Part shown: positions 57,601-64,000 of the stretch, piece by piece
Layout of the letters: each line of letters begins with the position of its first letter
Position numbering within the stretch: the first letter of the stretch is position 1
Assembly (NCBI GenBank): GCA_010092885.1
Contig: JAADYX010000094.1
Location: 32,710 to 96,709 of the forward strand
Direction of reading: 5' to 3'
Origin: Chloroflexota bacterium
GTDB taxonomy: Bacteria > Chloroflexota > Anaerolineae > Aggregatilineales > UBA3940
Length of the DNA stretch: 64,000 nt
The notes under the pieces: generated by a model
What the model was told of the DNA's origin: nothing
What the model saw: the letters and a program-made list of their open reading frames with translations, nothing else
Databases searched by the model: none
Program-made: the position numbers and the translations under genes

Positions 57601-59685
57601 GCCAGTATCGCGCTGCTGTTGGGGCGCATGTGGGAGGGCACAGGCCGCATCAATGCCAGTTCGCGCACCCTGGTCTATGTGACAGCCTCCGAGCGGCTGG
57701 CCCGCCAGCTCCAACATCTGCTGCTGCGCTTTGGTATCATCAGCCGTCTTCGTGTAGAAACGGACAAGTACCGCACAGGACGATCCGGCTACCAGCTGTT
57801 CATCAGCGGCAACGCAAATTTGGCCCGCTTTAGTGAGACTATTGCCGCCCATTTCGTCTCACGCCGCAGCAAGCAGGCCATCAGCAATCTCGTTCTCAAA
57901 CGGACCACAGCCAGCACCCGCGATGTGATCCCCGTGGCAGTTAAGAACACGGTTCGCGAGGAAAAGGCCCGCACCGGCCTCACCTGGCAGCAGATCGGTG
58001 TTGCACCGCGGGAGTTCTACCCCTCAACAGCCGCGGGCAAGTCCGGCTACAACCGGCAGGTGATCGAGCGGGTCGCCGAATCGCTGAACTCCGATGATCT
58101 CAGGGCCTATGCGCGCAGCGATATCTACTGGGATGAGATTGTGTCCATCGAATACGCCGGGCACAAACCAACCTACGATCTGACTGTGCCCGGGCCGCAC
58201 AACTTCATCGCCAACGATATCATCGTGCACAACTCCCACGCGGCGGACTACGCTGTGCTCACTGTACAGACAGCGTATCTGAAGGCACATTATCCACACG
58301 AGTATATGGCCGCCCTGCTGACCACCGAGCATGCGGACAGCGCCAAGGTGTCGCGGTACATCAACGAGTGCCGCCGCATGGAAATCGACGTTCTGCAGCC
58401 GCAGATCAACACTAGTGCATACGACTTCACCATTGAACCACAGCAAGGTGGGCGCGACGCGCTGCGGTTTGGCATGGCAGCCATCAAGAATGTGGGGGAT
58501 GCATCCATTGAGTCCGTCCTTGAGGCGCGTGCTGACCGGCCCTTCACCTCTATGGATGAGTTCTGCGAGCGCGTCGACCTGCGCGATGTAGGCAAGAAGG
58601 CCCTCGAATGCATGATCAAGGTGGGCATGTTTGACCGGTTCGCTGACCGGCCTCGCCTGCTCGAGTCGCTCGACCGCATGATGGGCCGCAGCTCACAGCA
58701 CCATAAGGCAGCCGACATCGGGCAGATGTCGCTGTTCGGCGGGGGCGCGGACTCACCCCCAGAGATCGGCGGGGTGCTCGTTGACCGCCCACGCTTTGAA
58801 GTACCGCATCGTGAACAGCTGCAGTGGGAGCGTGAGCTCGTCGGCGTGTACGTCTCCGAGCACCCACTCGACAAGATCGGCGACCAGATCGACACAGCGG
58901 TAACCGCCTACAGCTACGACCTCACTGAAAACGATCATGACCGGCAGGTCACCATGGCCGGGGTGGTGACCGAAGTCCGCACGCACATCACCCGCAGTGG
59001 CAAGCAGATGGCCTTCGCAGAGGTGGAGGATCGCTACGGCAGCATCTCCGTACTGGTATGGCCTGGCACTTGGGAGCGCACCCGCGAGCTGTGGCAGGTG
59101 GACAACATCCTGTTCCTGCGCGGCCGCATCGATGCGGAAGGCCGGGCGCCCAAACTCCTGTGTGACGAGGCCACCACGCGCCTGGAGATCATGCATGAGG
59201 TCCCGGCACCGGAGGAAGAACCGCCTCCCTACGAGCCGCCACCTCCGCCCGAGCTGCCAGCGGATCTCTTCCCGCCGGAGGAGTTCATGCCGGAGGAGGA
59301 GCTCCCCCACGAGCCCGACGAACCTGTACCAGACGATGAACCGGTTGAACCACTTGCCGAAGAGATCGAGCCCCACGATGCTTATGTGGCTCATGCAAAT
59401 GGGCATGATGATGAGGACACCGCACCCGCCGATCAGGAGGGCATTCATGTGGTGATCCGGCTGATGCGCAGCCCAAGCGAGGCACAGGACATGCGGCGCA
59501 TTCAGCGGATCCACGGGCAGCTGATCGCGCGCCCCGGCCATGACACCTTCTCCATTGAGCTGGTCGGCGACCAACGCCGTGTCCAATTCGCATTTGATGA
59601 GGCGATCTGCTACGAGGAAGTGCGGGATTGGTTGGACAGGCATTTGCACGCGGAAGAAGGGGTGAGCGTTGACGAGCAGCTGTGA
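54655..59685 (+). CDS. dnaE: DNA polymerase III alpha subunit interrupted by an intein
   Basis: PHP domain FAHLHVHTEYSLLDGMSRI, active site NTMPDIDIDYPDDRR, RGSGAGSVVAYALGIT; host sequence ...FARYGFNK | SHAADYAVLTVQTAYLKAHYPHEY...; start taken at ATG 54655. Confidence 0.97.
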   Translation: MPPFAHLHVHTEYSLLDGMSRIDDLVAYTKELGMSHLAITDHGAMYGVMQFYRACKKNDIHPIIGLEAYLAPRGMTDRDPQLDKRYTHLLLLAQNQTGYLNLLKIASAAQLEGYYYKPRIDKPFLAEHSEGIICTSGCLAAEIPQMLVQGRIDEAKRTLGWYADVFGRDRFFIELQEHDIPDLHAVNEQLYELGPYADLQFLATNDVHYVRESDAETHDLLLCIQTGALHSDENRMRFSDQGYYVKSPAEMWDIFGDIPESLENTVRIAERCEINLDDESYKLPLFPVPDGYDAQSYLHDLVQQGVQWRYGEYADSAEVQERVAHELRIIHDMGFDTYFLIVWDLCEFAQDRGIWWNVRGSGAGSVVAYALGITGIDPLENGLIFERFLNPGRNTMPDIDIDYPDDRRAEMIQYCVDRYGEDKVAQIITFGTLGARAAVRDVGRALDIPLGEVNQLASTIPAVPGKPVTLKQMLDDPDNPEFRDFHGLYTETGRSYLRRVVDTAVKLEGIARHASTHAAGVLVADRPLVEYTPLNRPTSSSNEGLGTVSQWPMEIVESIGLLKVDFLGLRTLTVMRKACALIEERHGISFDLNNIPYRHYLPPQTSEEEAHNAQLDAAFRLLSAGNTGGVFQVEGQGMTRTLIDMQPSRFEHIIAAISLFRPGPIEYIPQYIRRMHGEEEVTYKHEKLQDILAETYGIIVYQEQIMQIASSLFGYDLGEADLMRRAVAKKKAKELAKHKQTFMESGPQYGVNTETAELIFDDIEYFARYGFNKCVTADTLVLDASTGRQIRIGDLASGAAAIGHTLSLNTDNLKLAQAAVSAIHYNGTKPVYRLTTRLGRQIEATTNHPLYTFDGWTLLGDLQPGDQIALPRRIPVEGQRTWPRHKLIVLGHLLAEGNECRTHGVYYFTDDPEHLSDYVTHMEQFPNVRASISRRRRRIAVYSKRINPQEPQHLVEWVRGLGPWGEDASDKFIPDEVFELTNASIALLLGRMWEGTGRINASSRTLVYVTASERLARQLQHLLLRFGIISRLRVETDKYRTGRSGYQLFISGNANLARFSETIAAHFVSRRSKQAISNLVLKRTTASTRDVIPVAVKNTVREEKARTGLTWQQIGVAPREFYPSTAAGKSGYNRQVIERVAESLNSDDLRAYARSDIYWDEIVSIEYAGHKPTYDLTVPGPHNFIANDIIVHNSHAADYAVLTVQTAYLKAHYPHEYMAALLTTEHADSAKVSRYINECRRMEIDVLQPQINTSAYDFTIEPQQGGRDALRFGMAAIKNVGDASIESVLEARADRPFTSMDEFCERVDLRDVGKKALECMIKVGMFDRFADRPRLLESLDRMMGRSSQHHKAADIGQMSLFGGGADSPPEIGGVLVDRPRFEVPHREQLQWERELVGVYVSEHPLDKIGDQIDTAVTAYSYDLTENDHDRQVTMAGVVTEVRTHITRSGKQMAFAEVEDRYGSISVLVWPGTWERTRELWQVDNILFLRGRIDAEGRAPKLLCDEATTRLEIMHEVPAPEEEPPPYEPPPPPELPADLFPPEEFMPEEELPHEPDEPVPDDEPVEPLAEEIEPHDAYVAHANGHDDEDTAPADQEGIHVVIRLMRSPSEAQDMRRIQRIHGQLIARPGHDTFSIELVGDQRRVQFAFDEAICYEEVRDWLDRHLHAEEGVSVDEQL
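56974..58233 (+). mobile_element. In-frame DnaE intein (420 aa) with LAGLIDADG-like homing endonuclease domain
   Basis: Cys1 (CVTADTLVLD), block B TTNHPLY, block F/G YDLTVPGPHNFIANDIIVHN, +1 Ser; DOD-like motifs LIVLGHLLAEG (57313-57345) and IALLLGRMWEG (57607-57639). Confidence 0.95.
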
Positions 59686-59762
59686 TCCGCGTTGTTATGC
59701 AAACCGCACACATATGAAGCATAATACGCGGCAGAGCACCTTATCAGTGAAGAGGTTTCCCC

Positions 59763-60740
59763 ATGCCTGACCAAATCAAGCGTATCGCGGTCATGACCAG
59801 CGGAGGTGACTCGCCCGGCATGAACGCGGCTATTCGTGCAGCGGTACGCACCGGGCTGCATCATGGGTTGGAAGTCTATGGTATTCAACAGGCCTACGCG
59901 GGGTTGATCGAGGGCGATATTCGCCGGATGACCTCGCGCAGCGTGAGTGGCATTCTCAAATCGGGTGGCACGATTTTGCAAACGGCTCGCCTGCCCCAGT
60001 TCAAGGAACTCGGCTACCAGCGCAAGGCGCTGCGCCGTCTGAACGAGTACGACATTGATTCGCTGATTGTCATCGGCGGGGACGGCAGCCTGACCGGCGC
60101 GTTGGCGCTGCATAAGCTCGGCGTGCGGGTTGTGGGCATCCCGGCCAGCATTGATAACGACATCGCGGGCACATCGACCTCCATCGGGGTCGATACGGCT
60201 GTAAATACCATCGTGGAAGCTGTGGACCGCCTGCGTGATACCGCTTCCTCCCATGAACGCGTGTTCCTGGTTGAGGTGATGGGGCGCAACTGCGGCTACC
60301 TGGCTCTGGTCTCAGGCCTGATCACGGGTGCCGAGATCGTGCTCATCCCTGAGCGAGCGATGTCCCTCGACGAGCTGGGTGATGTGGTTGTCCGCGCCTA
60401 CAATCAGGGCAAGACCCACGCGCTGGGCATTATCGCTGAAGGGGCCAATCTCAAATGCAGTGACATCAGCGAGTATCTGCTGCGCCACGACATCGGCTTT
60501 GAAGTGCGCATCACCATCCTGGGGCATATTCAGCGGGGCGGCAGCCCCAGCGCTTTCGACCGGCTCCTGGCCACCCGGATGGGCGTGGCCGCAGTGGACT
60601 ATCTGCTAAAGGGGGAAACGGGGGTGATGGTCGCCTTGGAGGGGCGCGGCATCATCACCAAGAAGCTGGAAGACGTGATCGGCAAACAGCGGCCGCTCAG
60701 CCCGCAGTATGATGAACTGGCCGACATCCTGATCCGCTGA
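59763..60740 (+). CDS. pfkA: 6-phosphofructokinase
   Basis: IAVMTSGGDSPGMNAAIRAAV, IGGDGSLTGA, GIPASIDNDIAGTSTSIGVDTAVN, VEVMGRNCGYLAL, LGHIQRGGSPSAFDR. Confidence 0.95.
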   Translation: MPDQIKRIAVMTSGGDSPGMNAAIRAAVRTGLHHGLEVYGIQQAYAGLIEGDIRRMTSRSVSGILKSGGTILQTARLPQFKELGYQRKALRRLNEYDIDSLIVIGGDGSLTGALALHKLGVRVVGIPASIDNDIAGTSTSIGVDTAVNTIVEAVDRLRDTASSHERVFLVEVMGRNCGYLALVSGLITGAEIVLIPERAMSLDELGDVVVRAYNQGKTHALGIIAEGANLKCSDISEYLLRHDIGFEVRITILGHIQRGGSPSAFDRLLATRMGVAAVDYLLKGETGVMVALEGRGIITKKLEDVIGKQRPLSPQYDELADILIR

Positions 60741-60751
60741 AAGGCCCGTGG

Positions 60752-60760
60752 TGCTATAAT
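60752..60760 (+). promoter_or_regulatory. Extended -10 promoter element upstream of sbcC-like gene
   Basis: TGC-TATAAT, matching TGn-TATAAT. Confidence 0.5.
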
Positions 60761-60786
60761 GGAACGGTCCTATCGACGGAGCATCT

Positions 60787-63336
60787 ATGATCCCTGTTAA
60801 ACTCGAACTACGAAACTTCCTCGCCTACAGCAGCCCGGAACCCTTAGACTTTTCCGGGCTGCATGTGGCCTGTCTGGTAGGGTCCAATGGGGCGGGCAAG
60901 TCCTCCCTGTTGGACGCCATAACCTGGGCCATCTGGGGCAAAGCCCGCACCCGACGCGATGATGAACTGATCCACTTGGGGGAGAGCGAGATGCAGGTCC
61001 GCCTGACGTTCTCCTTTAATGATGACATGTACCGCATCACGCGCTTTCGATCCAAGGCGGGGCGAGGCTCCAGCGACCTGTATCTGGAGATCCTTGACGA
61101 CGAACGCTGGCGCAACCTGACGGAGCCGACCATCCGAGGCACCCAGCGCAAGATCGATACCATCCTGCGGCTGGATTACGACACGTTCATCAACTCGGCG
61201 TTTTTGGCACAGGGCCGCGCGGATGAGTTCACACAGAAACGCCCTTCGGAACGCAAGGACATCCTGGCAGAGATCCTCAGTTTGGGGACCTGGTCAGTCT
61301 ATGAAGAGCGAGCCAAACAGGCCGCCAAGCAGATCGTCACGGATATTGAGCGCACCAACGCTGAGATCGAGTCCATTGACGCCGAGCTTCAGCGCGAAGC
61401 AGAGTACCAGCGTGAACTCAATGAAAAGCGCCGCCACCTCGACGACGTGAGCCAGGAGCTGCGTGCGGTTGAGATCGCCTATCACCAGCTGGAAGCGCTG
61501 CGCCGTGAGTGGAGCACACAGAACGCACACCTTGAGTCGATTGACCGGCGCATTGAAGATCACGAGCGCGAGGTGGAACGGCTGCAAACCGACCGCGCCA
61601 AACAGGCCGCCCGCCTGCAAACCTTCGAAGAGCTGAGTCTCCAGCGTGAAACCATTGAAGCCGGGTACTCGCGTCTGGTTCATGCCCGGCAGGCAGAACA
61701 GTCATTTAGCGCGGGCCTTTTGGAATACGGCAGCCTGCGCGAGCGCATCGTTGAGCTCCGGCAGCATGTGGATGCAGCCCGCAGCGAGCTTGAGTCCGAG
61801 CGGCGGGTGTTGGCCAGCCGCGTAACTACGCTGCAGGAACAGGTGGAAAACGCCCCCACCCCTGAGGAATTGGACCAGGTTGAAGCGGAGATCGAGGATC
61901 TCGCGATCCTGGAAAGCGATCTAAGTGAATGGCAGGAGGCCAATACCCGTCTGGATGCCGAGGGCAGCGGTCTCAAGCAGACCAACGACACCCTCTTCGT
62001 TGAGATGAACGAGCTCAAGGATCAGAAAACCACACTGGAAGCAGCCACTGAACCCCACTGTCCGCTGTGCGGGCAGGACCTGAGTCCGGACCACCGGCAG
62101 GCTGTGATCGACGACCTGCAGCAGCACGGTGAGGCCAAGCGTGACACTTACCTGGCCAACAAGGAGCGCATCGCAGCGATACAACAGGAACGCAAAGAGC
62201 TTGAAACCGCCATCCGCGAGGCACAACCGGAGGTGAAACGCCTTAATCCGCTGCGTGAACGGCGCGCCACGCTGCGCGAGCAGGTCGCTAACTGCCGCGA
62301 AGCACAGGCCCAGCTGGAGGCCACCGCGCATGACCTCGCCTACCTGGAAGAGACCTTGGCCGAAAACCACTATGCATTGGAACAGCAAGCTGCACTCTCA
62401 GAGCTTTACGCTCAATTGGAGGCCATCGGTTACGATGAGTCGGCGCATCGCAGCATCCGCAGCGAGGTAGAAGCCTACGCCGAATATGAGCGGCAGAAGC
62501 ACGAACTCGACCGGGCGTTAGAAGCCATCCCGGAACTGCAAGCCGCCGTCACCCGGCTCGATGAGCAGATCCACAGCGCACAGCAGCGCCTGCGCGCAGC
62601 CAACCAGGAGCGCGCCGAACTGATCCACAAAATGGCACAGTTGGAAGAACAGCTCGTTGACTTCGAGACGATTGAACAGCGGTTGAACGATCTACGCGAT
62701 GAAGAGGGCAACGCGCGCTACGCCGTAGGGGCCGCCGAGCAGAAAGTCAACGCATTGGATGCCAGCCGCTCACGCCGGGCGGAACTGGTACAGCGGCGTG
62801 AAGGACTCGCAGAGGAGCAGGGCATCTACGAGGATCTGCGCAAGGCGTTTGGGCGCAACGGGGTGCCTGCCATGATTATCGAGACCGCCATCCCGGAGAT
62901 CGAGAGCGAAGCCAACCAGATCCTCGCCCGCATGACGGATGGCCGCATGAACGTACGCTTCGAGACCCAGCGCGAGAAGGTCACTGGGGGCATCCGCGAA
63001 ACACTCGACATTCAGATCGCCGACGAGCTTGGCTCCCGTGACTACAACACCTTCAGCGGAGGCGAGGCCTTCCGGGTAAACTTCGCCATCCGGCTGGCCC
63101 TGTCGCGCCTGCTGGCACGCCGGGCGGGGGCCCAGCTGCGCACCCTTATCATCGATGAAGGCTTCGGGACCCAGGACGCACAAGGCCGTGAGCGGCTTGT
63201 CCAGGCGATCAACACGGTGCAGAATGAGTTCGACCTGCTGCTGGTCATTACCCACATCGATGAGCTGAAGGATGCCTTCCCAGCACGCATCGAGATCACG
63301 AAGACCCCGGCGGGGTCCATCGCTGAGATCGTGTGA
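60787..63336 (+). CDS. SbcC/Rad50-like SMC-family ATPase with zinc-hook motif
   Basis: LVGSNGAGKSSLLDAITWAIWGKAR Walker A, long coiled coils, CPLCGQDL hook, C-terminal FSGGEAFRVNFAIRLALS signature and TLIIDEGFGTQD Walker B. Confidence 0.93.
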   Translation: MIPVKLELRNFLAYSSPEPLDFSGLHVACLVGSNGAGKSSLLDAITWAIWGKARTRRDDELIHLGESEMQVRLTFSFNDDMYRITRFRSKAGRGSSDLYLEILDDERWRNLTEPTIRGTQRKIDTILRLDYDTFINSAFLAQGRADEFTQKRPSERKDILAEILSLGTWSVYEERAKQAAKQIVTDIERTNAEIESIDAELQREAEYQRELNEKRRHLDDVSQELRAVEIAYHQLEALRREWSTQNAHLESIDRRIEDHEREVERLQTDRAKQAARLQTFEELSLQRETIEAGYSRLVHARQAEQSFSAGLLEYGSLRERIVELRQHVDAARSELESERRVLASRVTTLQEQVENAPTPEELDQVEAEIEDLAILESDLSEWQEANTRLDAEGSGLKQTNDTLFVEMNELKDQKTTLEAATEPHCPLCGQDLSPDHRQAVIDDLQQHGEAKRDTYLANKERIAAIQQERKELETAIREAQPEVKRLNPLRERRATLREQVANCREAQAQLEATAHDLAYLEETLAENHYALEQQAALSELYAQLEAIGYDESAHRSIRSEVEAYAEYERQKHELDRALEAIPELQAAVTRLDEQIHSAQQRLRAANQERAELIHKMAQLEEQLVDFETIEQRLNDLRDEEGNARYAVGAAEQKVNALDASRSRRAELVQRREGLAEEQGIYEDLRKAFGRNGVPAMIIETAIPEIESEANQILARMTDGRMNVRFETQREKVTGGIRETLDIQIADELGSRDYNTFSGGEAFRVNFAIRLALSRLLARRAGAQLRTLIIDEGFGTQDAQGRERLVQAINTVQNEFDLLLVITHIDELKDAFPARIEITKTPAGSIAEIV

Positions 63337-64000
63337 TGAGCGGGCTGGCTGTCCTCCCCCTGACGGGTAATGCCTATACTGAGGAAGATCGCTGGCTGGG
63401 TGCCGCCATGGCTCACCTGCTGGCCCGCTACCTGACGGCTGCTGGGCTGACGATCATCGACCCGAACACGGCTGCCCGGCATCTCATCCGGAGCCGCACA
63501 CCGCTCCCACTTGAACCGGATGAGGTCAACACGATCCGGACTGCACTCAAAGCTGACGCCGTGCTCTACGGGACCTACTCGCTGGATGAGGGTCAGACCC
63601 TAGGCTTGACCTTGCGCATCCACGGTCCGGACCTGCCGCGGACACCGCTGGAAGCCGCCGCCCCGCCTTCAACCTTCCATACCTTTTTCCAGCGGATCAC
63701 GTTGGCCCTGGCTGAACGCATGCGCGCGCCCATCACTGCCGAAACGCGTGCACGGGTAGCCGGGATCATTACCACGGAGAACTTCGATGCCTTCCGGCAG
63801 CTGGCACGCGCACGGCTGGCATGGAGCCGGGGCGAGAACGAGCTCGCCTTGGCTGCCGTTGAGGCTGCCCTTATGCTCGATGTCGCCTATGAAGAAGCGG
63901 GCGGTGTTCGTATAGCAATCGCCCGGGATGCAAAAGACACCGTCTCCACCCAGGAGGCTTTCAAACAGTGGATAGCCTTAGCCCGCCAGCGCGGCGAAGC
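63336..64000 (+). CDS. Hypothetical protein, 3' truncated by window edge
   Basis: Hand-translated from ATGA overlap with SbcC stop: MSGLAVLPLTGNAYTEEDRWLGAAMAHLLARYLTAAG... open to window end; absent from ORF track. Confidence 0.75.
   Translation, partial: MSGLAVLPLTGNAYTEEDRWLGAAMAHLLARYLTAAGLTIIDPNTAARHLIRSRTPLPLEPDEVNTIRTALKADAVLYGTYSLDEGQTLGLTLRIHGPDLPRTPLEAAAPPSTFHTFFQRITLALAERMRAPITAETRARVAGIITTENFDAFRQLARARLAWSRGENELALAAVEAALMLDVAYEEAGGVRIAIARDAKDTVSTQEAFKQWIALARQRGE

Noticed and set aside
56974-58233. Possibility that the dnaE insert is a group II intron or IS element
   Set aside because: The frame is uninterrupted and the edges carry intein splice motifs (Cys1, HN/Ser+1), not intron or IS ends.
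1-64000. tRNA/rRNA genes, transposases, prophage, toxin-antitoxin or defence systems
   Set aside because: None recognised on reading; apart from the dnaE intein no mobile element signature was seen.

Overview
This 64 kb, high-GC bacterial window is almost fully coding. It looks like a Chloroflexota (Anaerolineae-like) chromosome; that taxon is an inference from gene style and content, not demonstrated. It is mostly core housekeeping sequence, with no CRISPR array, transposase, prophage, rRNA or tRNA recognised. Main blocks: ribA/ribD-like; argF-rocD; two glucose/sorbosone-dehydrogenase-like exported proteins; recR-ybaB-dnaX (-); valS under a T-box with a GUC (Val) specifier; lepB; a six-GAF histidine kinase plus response regulator; lipB; an origin-type cluster jag-yidC-(PQQ propeller)-yidD-rnpA-rpmH (-) diverging from dnaN (+), with no dnaA between them but a SWIM zinc-finger ORF instead; pgi-like; a five-gene MacB/FtsX-type ABC locus; a desaturase; trpEGDCF-[small Cys protein]-trpBA-aroF under a T-box with a UGG (Trp) specifier; a sortase with its probable substrate; mutM; dnaE interrupted by an in-frame ~420-aa intein with LAGLIDADG-like motifs; pfkA; and an SbcC/Rad50-like ATPase. 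Two genes absent from the supplied ORF track were read directly: rpmH (27196-27369, -) and a truncated CDS at the right edge (63336-64000, +). The most notable items are the dnaE intein, the two specifier-matched T-boxes, the dnaA-less rpmH/dnaN junction with a palindrome inside the putative dnaN promoter, and a candidate -1 frameshift site in dnaX.
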